Positions 22,829 through 38,443 of a DNA stretch of 64,000 bases are shown here, in pieces; the stretch's first letter is position 1, and each line of letters begins with the position of its first letter. Source of the DNA: Brassica napus (lineage: Eukaryota > Streptophyta > Magnoliopsida > Brassicales > Brassicaceae); contig NC_063447.1 of the NCBI RefSeq assembly GCF_020379485.1, positions 59,013,452 through 59,077,451 of the forward strand. Reading direction: 5' to 3'. A model generated the notes under the pieces. The model saw only the letters and a list, made by a program, of their open reading frames with translations. It did no database searches and had not been told where the DNA came from. A program made the position numbers and the translations under genes.

Positions 22829-23220
22829 GTTGTTACTTTATGGTGCAGAGCACCAGAGCTTCTCCACGGTGCTGTTGAGTATGGTATCGGCATTGACTTA
22901 TGGAGCGCTGGTTGCATTTAGCAGAGTTATTATCTGGTACACCGATCATGCCAGGTCGTAATGAGGTTAGTTCTCAAAAGGATTGATATTTTATTTTCAG
23001 GTTTGGTTTATTCATATGTTAATGTGAAAACGTGACGCAGGTTGATCAGTTGCATAGGATATACAAGTTATGTGGATCACCTTATGCAGAGTATTGGAAA
23101 AAGATTAGGCTTCCTTCTAATCTTAAGCATGCTAATCAGATGGCTAAACCACAGTTTAAAAGAAAAGTAAGAGAGGATTACCAATATTTCTCTCCTGAGG
23201 CGCTTTCTCTTGATGAGTGA
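22829..23220 (+). pseudogene. CDK-type protein kinase fragment with frameshift
   Basis: Remnant of kinase subdomains [24 protein letters not shown] and [10 protein letters not shown] match the APE and DxW motifs of CDKC-like kinases. Then one T appears to be missing (ATTTAGCA where ATTTTAGCA is expected), shifting to AELLSGTPIMPGRNE. A GT-AG intron (about 22966-23040) leads to VDQLHRIYKLCGSPYAEYW and a stop TGA at 23218. There is no N-lobe or catalytic loop. Non-functional. Confidence 0.75.
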
Positions 23221-24640
23221 TGTAAGTGTTCAAAATTAAAAGTTTTAAGCCTTTGAGAACAAAGCACTGCTTCAGTCTTTACTAAGTTGATCATGCAAGT
23301 TTGATCATGAAAATAGATTTTAAAGTCTTTTCCTCTGTCTTTTGCAGACAAGTTTTGTTTCAGCTTCCTGTATCAAACAATGAATCAAAGTTGTTCCAAG
23401 CAATCATGCAGGATCACAGTCCGCTTTATCTCGTGATTCCATGAACTTTTTACTGAAACCTTCAATGCAGAGCCAGTAAAGATTTTGCAGAGACGATGCT
23501 CTGTTTTGTGGCATGAGAACCATTACATGGAATCTAACCCAAACTTTGTGTCATTTTCTTTTTCCCTAGTCAGCTGTCAGCATTTGTTCCCAATCTGCCT
23601 GAATCTATAGAAAGTCTAAAAGTTTAAAACATGGAGATTGATAAAAAGACAACAAACTTTACTTCTATTATTTTATTATCTGGTCTCCATTACAAACCAT
23701 TATTGAATGATGTAAGTGCATGTAGATGTCATATATGCAAATCTAATAATAATAATTTATTTGTAAGTAACTAGGCTGTTATTTAAGTATATTCAAAGTT
23801 TAACACTTGATAGGGTTGTGCTTTTGGGTGTTTTAAACTTGGTATGTGTTGCAAAAGACAACACATACCAACACATACCAAGATTTGAATAAATCTAAAA
23901 AAATTGAGATTCGAGTAAATCTTAAAAAAATTGTATCTTGAAATTTTAAATATTTATTTTAAATAATATTTTTTATTTTTTTTAACTACAATAATTTGAT
24001 ATTTTTATCGTTCTATGAAATATATAAAAGTTTTTTTATTTGATTGAATTTATTGACAATCCTATTTGATTGGTTTTATTGACAAAATTCATATTTTCAA
24101 TAAGCTGGAATTTTCAAATAATCTCGATACCATGTTAAACACTATCGGATTAAATAATAATAAAAATAACAATAAATAATTAATTCATGTAAACCGTGCA
24201 TCCATCATATATACATATATTTAATATTATAATTGTACTTAGTAATCCATGGTAATCTTCAAGGTACTAGTAATTTTATCTTAAACATATTAATATTTTG
24301 GCAAATTTTGAGTTTAATTAGTAAAACCACGACAAAAAACAAGTTTTTGTAGTAAAACCAATGATTTTATACAATGAATGTCATTAAGGAAGAGTATTAC
24401 ATAAACAGTTTACCAGAAATAAGTTTTTTTTATAGATTCTTCTTACTATAGCCTTATGATTCACACAATAACCATGAAAGGTAAAGAATCATTTTGGAAA
24501 AATGATAAATATTCTTAAAATTATAGAAAATAATCATCTAAATAGTTTTAATAGTCTTATTTACTATATACATAGTCTACTAATAGATAATAGATGGGTT
24601 ATATATGTTAAATAAACGCACTACTTGCAATATATAGGGG
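23221..24640. other. AT-rich spacer, no gene seen
   Basis: A kinase-derived 3' flank may extend to about 23,600. From 23,800 it is very AT-rich. Related words 'taacacttgatag' (about 23806) and 'taaacactatcgg' (about 24135) hint at a small inserted element, but ends are not clear. Confidence 0.5.
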
Positions 24641-24644
24641 GTTT

Positions 24645-24815
24645 CAAATTACACATAATAAAACCAAGTAATTTTAGTAGTCCAAATTACACATAACAAA
24701 CTCAGTAATCTTAGTAGTCCGAATTACACACAATAAACTCAGTAATCCTAGTAGTCCGATTACACACAATAAACCCAATAATTCTAATAGTCCGATTACA
24801 CACAATAAAAACATA
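24645..24815. repeat. Tandem repeat of about 40 bp, four to five units
   Basis: Unit pattern 'agtaatt.tagtagtcc' followed by 'attacacacaataaac'. It lies just beyond the 3' end of the truncated MULE transposase and may belong to the element's terminal region. Similar 'agtaattctagtaa' words occur at 26080-26160 beyond its other end. Confidence 0.75.
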
Positions 24816-24910
24816 ATAAAAAAAAGCTCTCTTCTGGACTTGCTCGCACTTCATTAGCAGCTTGTCTTATTCCTCTCCATGCTGTTACGTATGATACATC
24901 CACACCAATT

Positions 24911-26039
24911 ATGCGTGTAACTAAATCGAGCATAGTATTGGGGACATACAAGACAATAGACATAAAATGTATGTATGAACTTTTGCTGCCTCCTTGGTGG
25001 TAAATTCTTGACCTAGAACCATATCCACACCATCATCCCATGACTCATAGTTAGCTGCTGGTCTTACTTCTGTATCTTCAAACTCATTGCCATCTTTTCC
25101 GTTGCCATTCTCATGCATCTCAATGTCTTGGTGATAAGTGAGCACACCACCAAAAACGTCATTATCATTTGCATCATTCTCAGTACCATCTTCATCACCA
25201 GCCTCTCTTGTAACGACAAAACATGTATGCTGCTTGAAATAACTTCTAACCGACCAAATATCTGAATTCTTCACCATTGCAACTCGCACAAACTACTTGC
25301 ACCCATCTTTGGCTCCTCGGCATTTAACCACAAATCTCTTAGTATCCGACTTAATTATATCAAACTCAAAACAATTTTGATATGACGCGGTTTGAATAAG
25401 AACTTTTGCTGCCTCCTTGGTTAAAAATTCTTGACCTATAACCAAATCCATACCATCATCCCGTGTCTGATTGACACCATCATGCATCTCAATGTCTTCG
25501 TCAAAAGTGAGCACACCACCATTACCATCTTCATCGCCAGCCTCTATAGTCTCTCTATCAGATATACCAACATAGGCATCAGTTTCATCATTCTCAGTAC
25601 CATCCTCATCACCAGCCTCTATAGCCTCTATATCAGATAGACCGACATAGCCATCAATTTCATCATCCTCTTCTGAAAATTTCACTTCTTCATTGATGAA
25701 CTCCACATGTAGAACACTTCTACACTTCTCATGGTTTACTTGCAGTAGATAACCAAAGATTTCGTCATCATTCCGGATGTATGATGGCTTGTACGAATAC
25801 AATACCATTGGAAAGTAACTAATCTTCACTTTCACCTTAGATTCATCTACCTTTATCTTTCTGCAAATACACTCAACCAAACCAGAGTAAGTGATCTCCT
25901 CCATTGACTTCCTAAACAAAATCGTGTGAATTTCATCTTCTCCTTCACCATCTCCTGAGATCCATTTTATTTCAGCCCCATCTTTCATATAATATCCTCC
26001 ATAATCAAAACAAATGAATGTGCACTGCGGATTTTGCAT
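24911..26039 (-). pseudogene. MULE (Mutator-like) transposase N-terminal part, broken
   Basis: Starts MQNPQCTFICFDYGGYY and shows the N-terminal MuDR domain, an acidic linker (EAGDEDGTENDETD), then the DNA-binding region 'FLTKEAAKVLIQTASY' and FEFDIIKSDTKRFVVKCRG. A single TAG at 25290-25292 replaces the Trp expected in CKWFVRVA; reading continues to 'SYFKQHTC'. Then the acidic linker and the 'GQEFTTKEAAKV' segment come back a second time (internal duplication). The catalytic DDE domain and zinc knuckle are missing. Ends with TIRs could not be placed. Confidence 0.8.
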
Positions 26040-27026
26040 TTTCCTGAGATAAAATAGAATACCATTAGTATTATCATTATTAGAGTAATTCCAGTAACTC
26101 TAGTAATTCAAGTAAATTCTAGTAAAACTATTTTGCCTTAGTAATGCGTAGTTCTCCTAGTAATACCCAGAACTTGTTCTTCCACAAACTAATCTGTTTT
26201 TAGGACGTTGTTGTTAGGATTTTACATTACCCATGACGTATAATTTATCTTAAATGAAATTACACACAAAAAATCATCAAAACATATATAACATATACCC
26301 AAAAATCTATAAAAACAGTTTTCAAAATTTTTTTCAATCTCTCATTATTTTCATTGGATCTGCTGTTTTTACACTACCCGAGCTATACACATGTTTTTAA
26401 TAACATTTCAGCAAAAAAAATCATCAAAAACAGATGTAAATTATACTTATAATCTCTTACCACAGTTTTTAAATTCGTTTTTAAACTTTCTAATTATCAT
26501 CAGAATGAATATCTTCATGATATACAGGACATTTTAAGGGTGATTTTACAAAAAAAATCACCTAAAACGAACAATAATTACCTTCTTTAGGAGCTTCCAA
26601 AATCACCAATGGAGGATGAAGAGGAGGAGAGAGTACGATGAAGAAGAAGAACATGTGGACCAAAGAATTTTGATTGGTTAAGATTAGGATGTGGGCCATG
26701 TAGGTAGTTGAATTGTGGTTGGTTTTTAATCGAGGAATAAATGGACAAAGACTAGTTTAGGGAGTGCAAGGATAAAAAGGTGGGATGAATAGGGTTGGGG
26801 TAATAAGCTTGAGTTTAGGAGGGTATGGGTATATGGAGTTAATCTCCAACACAGGAGGTAACAGAAGAAAGAAAAAGACCTACAAAACATCATAACCATT
26901 TATAGAGGGGATCGTGTGTATCATGTATAAATCTGTACTTAAATGTACATTGAGTGTTTTGAAGTTCACTCATAACAACAACAATGTGATGATGGGGACA
27001 CAAAATCATGATGCTTCAGTCACATA

Positions 27027-27057
<31 letters not shown>

Positions 27058-27328
27058 ATTGGTTTGGTTTTTAACTCTGGGATCTCTAATCAGCTTCTCT
27101 GAAGACACACACACCCAAAAAGAAAAAGAATGCTATATCTTTGATGATCATGTATATAGTGGAATATTCCATTCTACAGCTTTGTGTCCATCTTCCAAGA
27201 AAGTCATCTTCTTTCTTTTTTTTTCCTATATTGTACAAAAAGAAGGCTACAAAAGTTTTTGCATCAATGTGTTGTTGTTGTTGTTGTTGTCTCTGTTCAA
27301 CGTGTTTCTTACTTCTTCTATATCTTCA
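26040..27328. other. Spacer with MULE flank and CT microsatellite
   Basis: It holds the 5' flank of the broken MULE. At 27027-27054 there is a (CT)n run. The region 27060-27328 probably includes the O-fucosyltransferase 3' UTR. No other gene is seen. Confidence 0.55.
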
Positions 27329-30728
<3,400 letters not shown>

Positions 30729-31795
30729 TTCGCCGCCTGAAGAAGGAAAAAAATCAAAGCGCCAAAGATGAAAGAAACGTATATTTAGAGAGAGGGAGAG
30801 AGAGGAGAAAGTTGGTTTTTTTTTTTTTTGTTTTGTTAGTGGTTGACCATGTTATCGTTTTTTTTTTCTTTCGTTCTTTGTGTATTATAGCCACCGTGAT
30901 GTTCGGTGAAGCTGAGAGGCGTTCAAGCTTTTCTAAATCTCTCTCTGTTTCGTGTGTTATGTTATTTATATATACGTGTATTTATCTCTATTTATATATG
31001 GTTAGTGTGTGTATTTTGGATGTGGGACTTTCTATCCCTAATCATTTATTTATGGAAATACGAACTTTTGATTTTTATATTTGTTTCTATAAAAAGAACT
31101 AGGGGAATAATTTGGGTTACAGTTTGGTTTCGGTTGGTTTTTTTTGTTAACAAGCTACTTCAAAATAAATAATTGTTTTAATTACTTATTATGTTTATAT
31201 GGAAAATTTGATACATTTAAATTAAAGAAAACTTGTTTTTATACAATTTGGTTTGGTTACACAAACGTTTTCAAATTTGTTTCTTTTTTTTTGTTTGTTT
31301 AACATGGATCAGTTTTAACTATTTTTGGCTTGATTGCGGGTTTTCACCCACTCTTATATTGTATTTTGCTTCTTTTTTTTTGTTAATCTTGTTCGTGTAA
31401 TTTTTTTTTAGTTATTACGTAACTTCAAATATTTGATATAGATAGTGAGATCAGTTTTGGTTAAATATCTTCTCGATGTATTTTTTGAAAAATGTTGGAT
31501 TAAAATCACTTTATTTGATAGTGCTATTTCTTCTAGCAACATAATATAGTGCTGAGACACTTATCGTGAGTGAATGATTTAATTTTGAAAATCTCGTAAC
31601 ATCAAGTAAATCACCATAAGATGTTTTTTCATAGCTTGCATAACATTGTTAACAAATTCTCAATCCTATAGGTTAAACAAAATTAAATATTTGGCTTTTT
31701 ATTTTAAATGGTGATTTCCTTGAAATTGTTTAAAAGAATTTGCTTGAATATATTGTAATCAAATTAAGAACATTTTGCGAAGGAACTAAGAGCAT
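30729..31795. other. O-fucosyltransferase upstream region and spacer
   Basis: Purine-rich leader DNA with 'gagaggg' runs at 30,785-30,810, then AT-rich DNA without coding support. Confidence 0.55.
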
Positions 31796-31805
31796 TACCA
31801 ATTCG

Positions 31806-32489
31806 CAGGGCTAGGCATTTGACCAGTTAAATTTGATTCGATTCATTATTCGTTTCGATTCGATTCGAAAATTTCAGATATCTGTAAACTTTCGAAGCAA
31901 ATCAAATACTAAAAATCAATATCCGTTAAAATCGAAGCAAATCACAAATATTAAAATTTTGGGAAGAGAATATCCGATCCGGTAATATATAAATACATAT
32001 ATATCTTGATTATATTTAAATTTTTAAATGTATAAAATTATATAATTGTTATTCTAACATATGATCTGACAAATTCTATTCACATTATTATTTATATAAA
32101 AATATTACATGAAAGGAAATGAATAAATTTATGACAATTGTAATTTTTTTCTTAATTTTTTCTTATTATAATTGCTAACTAAGTTTAAATTTTTTATAAA
32201 ATATGTAGATTCACTATTTCTTTTGATTTTTATTTTATATATCATGTAAAAAAATATTTTACGAAACAAATTTGTATCAAATTTTAAAGATTATTTGCAT
32301 TAATCAAAACATATGAAATATCTGTAAATATTCGTAAATATCTGCAAATATCTATTTATTTTTCAGATATCCGTTTTTCTGAGTATCCGTATTCCGAAGC
32401 AAAGCAAATCGAAAAATTAGATATCCGTGACATACGAAGTAAATCACAAATACCTTCAAAAACCCGGATATTAGATCCGTGTCCAAACC
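31806..32489. mobile_element. Non-autonomous MULE-like element with about 10-bp target duplication
   Basis: A 684-bp AT-rich, non-coding element, flanked by 'taccaattcg' on both sides (31796-31805 and 32490-32499). Ends are weak inverted repeats (left AGGGCTAGGCAT; right, reverse strand, AGGTTTGGACAC). Internal patches repeat 'gattcgattcg' and 'aaatatctgcaaatatc'. A target duplication of 9 to 10 bp points to the Mutator superfamily. Confidence 0.7.
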
Positions 32490-32499
32490 TACCAATTCG

Positions 32500-34533
32500 T
32501 AGTGTTCTTACATTCACATATGTGATTCGACTTAGTTACCAAAACATTAATATTTTATGATAAAGAAAAAACTCTTAGTAGTTAGTAGTGTTATTAAAAA
32601 TAAATCATATTTTAGTGTTTATTGTTTTTACATTATCTCCGACTGTACTAATTGTCATTACCTCACTAACATGACACATGTGCCACGCCACGCATACCGC
32701 TCGCTTCCCCTTTGTTTCTTTTTAGTTTGGAAAAACATATTCCAACTTTGTTATCATTACCTCTTTAAAAAGTATTTTCTTTTGGTATTTAAATTTCATC
32801 TAATTTGATTTGATTAAGAATATAAAATGTTAAACACTGAATTAATCTGTATCATGTGGTCCCAAACCTTAGATTTGCCGCCAATATAACTGACACGTAA
32901 CCCATAACCACATACATAACCCTCCTCTCTGATGCTACCACGTGGTTACATTCCAAACACTTTGCGGATCTCAAGCCGTTCGGCAAAAAATCATCAGCGG
33001 AAAATTCGTTTTCTGCATATTCGTTATGCATTAATGGCCGTTCGATCCGAACCAGACGGCGGATACACGATCTCTCTCGTTCCAACATGTGAACTTGTCA
33101 TTTGCGCAAGTAAAGTACCATTTCATTTGTACGTTTGTTCACAGATCGGGTTATAGAAAAATGCAAAGACGGCAGAAGTACTGATCAATACGATTCATTT
33201 TATACCCATTGTTTAATGATGTTTTGAATTTATCAATATTATCATAGTGCTCTTCTCTTTGAGGATGTGAACATGTTTACTGAATGATATTAGTTGTTAA
33301 GTTTTCTAATCACAATAAATGTTTAAACATTTGAGTATTTGACGTTAAATGCAAACCGAAATGTGCTTTCTAAAAACAGCTAGTCATAAAGAAACGAGTA
33401 TAATTGCATTTCTTAACGCAATAAACTGCAATTACAAGAAGAAAGCGTATAAGCTTTAGTTTCATATAAACTCCTATTATTATGGGATTTAATTTATATT
33501 AAGAATTATCAAAATTTGAAACGCTACCTCAAAGTGATTTACTTAGGTTAATTGTTTCTTGAAGAAACCCTAGAGCTAGCTGTTGGAAGTTGAGTACATA
33601 AAAGATTTTTTGTCAAAGGATAAAAAGATATAGACACGCTGATTTATTCCAAAGAAACAAGTGATGGGTATAAAAATAATATAACAAGAACTATGTTGAA
33701 ACTTGAAACCGAGCGTTAAAAAACGTAGAAATTTATAAAAATATGTATTAGCTGCTACATTGTAAATGAATCAATTGGAAAGATATCGTTGCTAGGTGTA
33801 GAAGGGCACAGAACAAAGACATGTGCAAGAGAAAGCCGGTGTGACTAAGATGATCTTTGCTATAGTTCCTTGTACCATCGATCATGTTCTAATCTAACTC
33901 TATTTGCAGTTTATATTAGTGGACAGCTTTAAAAACCACTAATGCCCACCTGATTGTGCATCATTTCTTATGTTTTAATAATTTATGCATTGAATTTATT
34001 ATCTTATAGTATCGTTTAACATTTAATCTAATATGTATAAGTTTCAAAGCTATATTTTGATGTTGTGCATTTATGAAAAGACCGAAACCACTAAGATAAT
34101 GAAATTCGGTCACATATCTCCCGTTCCTAGATGGAAATATGTATGCTTAGTAGTAACTATTATTGGTTAGATTTTATTAGATAATGACTTGGACTGATTA
34201 ATATTTTAGAGCTCAACCTATGAAAGGCCGTAGGTTCATTCATTATGTAAATTGATAGATATCCCTTAAACTCGTGATCAAGAGATTCTGTAGTCTATTG
34301 GATCAAAAATATTTCCAAGTGTTTCACCTTTCTGACACGCGGATTCATTCTCTGCATCAAGCGTAACCATGATTATATAACCAAAAATATCGAGTTAAGC
34401 CATATCTTTATACTCCAGAGATTAAAGTCACATCCTCATTGAACTTTTCAATTTCAAACATTTATGTATGTTGGTTCATGTTCGAACACCTTATATTGGT
34501 TAAAGTTAGGTCTTTTGCACTTTGATATCGTGT
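32500..34533. other. AT-rich spacer, no gene seen
   Basis: A GC-richer patch at 32,840-33,160 includes a CACGTG G-box at about 32,939, but no splice-supported coding. Nothing else is recognised. Confidence 0.5.
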
Positions 34534-34538
34534 AGACT

Positions 34539-35960
34539 TGTCAAGTTTGGAGGAAACCTAAGTAGTAAAATAGTTTCTCTCATCTTATTAACTTAGCCAA
34601 TAGACTTATTTATACAAATACATAACTTGTCTAGCAAGTTCTTTACATAATAGAATAGGAAGTCTAACTTATACATTAATGCTAACTTTCCTAATAGTTA
34701 CATGGAAATATATTTTAGGTGATCTCGTAATCACCGAGATCTCCTAATACCCTCCCGCAAGTTCATACGTGTTACCAATATTAGATTGGACAATCATCAA
34801 GTCGTCTTTATGGTGTTTATACCCCCACCATAGGGTCATCAGTGGCGTTATACCTCGCCAAGGTCATTGATTCAGTGAAGAAAACTGTAGTAGTTGCGTC
34901 TCTTCATTGTCTCATGCAACCATGTGAACTGAACGAACCCTTCTGATTCATGCTCAAAGTACACAGCAACATCATCAAAACATCACTCCGTCGGATCCGT
35001 ATATATCCATCGGAATCTTCAATCTTCAATGATCTTCGTGACCACCATCAGATTTGTAGTAGATAGATAATCACATGAAGATCTGAAAAAAATATTTCAC
35101 AAGTGAATATGAACGGACCGTCAATGATCCATGCTCATAATCCACGTAGTGAGTGTCTTTAAACATTGAAATACATAGCCATCTTGTAGTATGAGACTAC
35201 TTATCTTTTCTTCTTCCTCTTTTTTTTTTTTTTTTTATAATAGCAAAAGTAAACCAAAAGAAAATAAATCAAAGAAGAAGAAAACAAAAAACCATAATTA
35301 TGTTAATCAAACTCGTCGTAACATATAAAACTTCAAACGTGAAAACCAATTTTTGTTTTTTTTTAGAAAAGAATAAGAAAACCATAACCCACACGATATT
35401 GGATCTTTGGCTATGATACCATGTCAAGTTTGGAGGAAACCTAAGTAGTATAAGGAGGTGTTATTGGTTTATATATTTTGATTGATTTAGAAATCCATAT
35501 AGTATTTATAAATCCAAGTAAAATATGCAAATCCGGAGGTTTTTCCTCAGATTTGAGTCTTTGTATTTAATTCAAACAAATTCATTCAAATCCATTATAA
35601 AATCAAATATATTAGTAAATCCGTACGATTGAATAACACTTGATTTGATACAGAATTTATGAATCATTAAACCAATAACACATGATTTTAATACAGATTT
35701 GAAAATCATAGAACCAATAACACTAGATTTAGTTCGGATTTTCAAATCCATTAAAATACAACAACCAATAACCCCTACTAATAGTTTCTCTCATCTTATT
35801 AACTTAGCCAATAGACTTATTTATACAAATACATAACTTGTTTAGCAAATTCTTTACATAATAAAATAGAAAGTCTAACTTATACATTAATGCTAACTTT
35901 CCTAATAGTTACAGGGAAATATATTTTAGGTGATCTTGTAATCACAGAGATCTCCTAATA
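34539..35960 (-). mobile_element. TRIM-type LTR retroelement with both LTRs
   Basis: Two direct repeats: 34539-34749 (211 bp) and 35422-35960 (the same, interrupted by a MITE). Both start TGTCAAGTTTGGAGG and end 'gatctcctaata' on the plus strand. A 5-bp target duplication AGACT is at 34534-34538 and 35961-35965. Next to the right LTR, on the minus strand, TGGTATCATAGCC (35409-35421) is a primer site for initiator tRNA-Met, and a purine tract 'gcgggaggg' abuts the left LTR, so the element reads right to left. The internal region of about 670 bp has no coding. The LTRs differ at about 7 sites by eye outside the MITE. Confidence 0.87.
35454..35778. mobile_element. Harbinger-like MITE nested in the TRIM LTR
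   Basis: A 325-bp insert flanked by TAA (35451-35453 and 35779-35781). Terminal inverted repeats are GGAGGTGTTATTGGTT on the left, and GTAGGGGTTATTGGTT on the reverse strand of the right. It splits the right LTR after 'ctaagtagta'. Its interior is AT-rich. It is absent from the left LTR, so it came after the TRIM. Confidence 0.85.
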
Positions 35961-35965
35961 AGACT

Positions 35966-36548
35966 CGCAAACTAAATGAAATCTTCCCCAAAGTCCGTAT
36001 GAGGTATGAGTCGTGTTCTAAACTATGGGAGTTGTGTGTAGTATATTAGGTATAAACCACTTGCTTTTGAAACATTATTAGTGGTGGAAAGAAACCATTA
36101 TGAAAAAATAAAAACAAAACGAACAATCCTAATCCATGTATTCATTAATTGGAGCACCAAAAATCGAAAGCTTGTCTGAAACTAGTTTTATTCAATCCAG
36201 ATCAAACTAAAACAAATAAACCAAAATAATTTAAAATTTTATTTGTCAAATTACTATATACACGTACAGTCAAAACTTAGAGGTTTGATTTTTTTCGTTC
36301 AAGCAAAAATTAAGATTTACTCGAAGATTTTTTTGACTAATTAATTGTTATCACATAAACACGGTGGTAATGACACTTTTTAATTCGTTAAAAACAACAT
36401 TGTAGTATATGTTACCAAAACTATGAAATTGAGTAATTATCTAATAAATATCTGATTTTTTTACTTTAGATAGTGAAATCTGTAGATGATTTTTAACTAT
36501 AGTTCAATTTCATTTTGAAATTTGGATCATAAATAGTTTGGTTTGGAA
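35966..36548. other. AT-rich spacer
   Basis: No coding or repeat is recognised. Confidence 0.5.
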
Positions 36549-36931
36549 CACAAAGCTCGCCTCACGTTGAAGCCGGTGATCGCAGTGCATCAACAGATTC
36601 TCTCCAGACGTCTCGGTTCAGCTTAGCGGTAAACTGTTTAATTCTTTCATACTTTCCTCTTTTTAGCACGCGATAGGTCAGCAACAACCAAGAAAAAGTT
36701 TTTTGTTTTGGTGCCTACTTCTATCCAATTCCGGCAAAGTAATCCAAACGCCGTCAACTTCGATTTCACAGGTAAAACAAAAATAAATCTGGTTCTTCTT
36801 TTACTCTTGACACTGATTGATTCGATGGAAAGAAAAACAGAAACACAGAGCTCGCTTTACGCTGGAGCCAGAGATCGCAGTCACATCAACATCAACACAT
36901 TCTCTTCATACGTCTCGGTTCAGCTTAGCGA
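36549..36931. repeat. Direct repeat of about 80 bp, 300 bp apart
   Basis: Units at about 36549-36630 and 36846-36931 share 'gatcgcagt', 'acgtctcggttcagcttagc' and 'aagctcgc/gagctcgc'. They are GC-richer than the surroundings. A frame 36708-36974 covers the second unit, but no family is recognised; it could be a decayed exon pair. Confidence 0.65.
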
Positions 36932-37077
36932 CAACTCTCTTGCTGTTGTAACTGACTTGATGGTTGGAATATAGGTTTTGATTCAAATTCAACTTTTAGT
37001 AAAATATCTGTAATTTTCAAAAAAGTTAGTTTAGATTAGTTTTTTTCTTCCTTTAGTTCAGTTTCATTTTATTTTTA

Positions 37078-37933
37078 GGAGGTGGTATTGGATTCAAAAA
37101 TTTAATTTATTTCGAAAAAGTCAATTGAAAATATAAATAATAGATTTTGAATAATTTTAAATGATTTGATGAGGATTTAATGATTTTTTCTAAATTTTTC
37201 CATTTTAGATTTTAAAGGAATACAATTTAATTTGATAGAAACCAATTCGTTTAAATTTCATGATTTTTTTTTGAACTTTTGTATAAAAAAATGCACAAAC
37301 AAGGACCAATTTTTTTTACTGATGAACATAATAAACTCATAATCATTTCTATACCATGTAGATAGAGAAATTCATTTTAAAAAGTGGAATAAACACTTTA
37401 CTAACAAAAAATAATAAAAAGCCAATTAGTTACATATCATATCACTATATAAAGATGTAGAAATAATGCTATAAGATAATATAATTTTTTTTCTTCCATG
37501 TAATATGGATTACAAACATATACTTTTGTCATTTTGATAACGACCATTACATTTCCAAATCTATAGTATCAATAACTTTGACGTCCATATCTAATAAATA
37601 AATTATGTAAAAAATGATCTTCAAATCCTACCTTAAATCTGAAGAATTGGTTCTTTACATTTTATAATAAAATTTCATTAAATTCTTTTTAAATAAAATT
37701 ACCATGAAATCCACAGAAATTGAATAACACAAATATTTAATAGAATTATAAAATTAGTGAAATGAATAACACTAAAATTTAAAAATATTTTAGTAGAATG
37801 ATTTCAAAAACAAAATCCAATAACATAAGAATTGAAAAGAATTGATGAAATACATAATTGAATAACATACAAATTTAATGAACACTTCGATTCATTCAAA
37901 TTTAATTGAGTTTTTAAATTGAATACCTCCACC
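37078..37933. mobile_element. 856-bp Harbinger-like non-autonomous element
   Basis: Flanked by TTA (37075-37077, 37934-37936). Inverted ends are GGAGGTGGTATTGGATTC on the left, and GGTGGAGGTATTCAATT on the reverse strand of the right. The interior is AT-rich and non-coding. The ends belong to the same type as the MITE nested in the TRIM. Confidence 0.82.
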
Positions 37934-38443
37934 TTAGTTTTCGATTATACTCCCTCTATTTCGTAAAGAATATCATTCTAACATATTTTTCTTGACTCAT
38001 AAAAAGTGTAATTCTACATTTCTAACATAAATTTTCATAATAAATCTGTTTTTTATCCTTTTAAATAACTAACATGTGTTTAGTTAAATCATTTTCATTT
38101 AAATATTTTACAATAAATAAAAGTACATTAGTATATTTTTATCATTGTCTTAATCTGCGTAACATTAATATATGTGTTAAAAGAAAGGCAAAATATTTCA
38201 AATCAGATCTCATACTGACTATTTTGGTTTGGTTTAGTTCAGATCAGACCGGTTCGGTTAAACGAACAACGTAGAGATAAAAAGGATATTTTAGACAATT
38301 CACCTTATCTTATTTAAATTAGGAGAGAGAGAGAGAAAGAGATAGGTTTAACTCAAAGATATCGCAAAACCCTAACAAAAAGGAAGTCCCTTTGTCTTTC
38401 TTCCTCCACTCTCGATTGATTCCAAACACTGCGACGAGAAGAC

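Noticed and set aside
23806..24150. Related words at both ends suggesting a MITE
   Set aside because: They are in direct, not inverted, orientation, and no target duplication was found.
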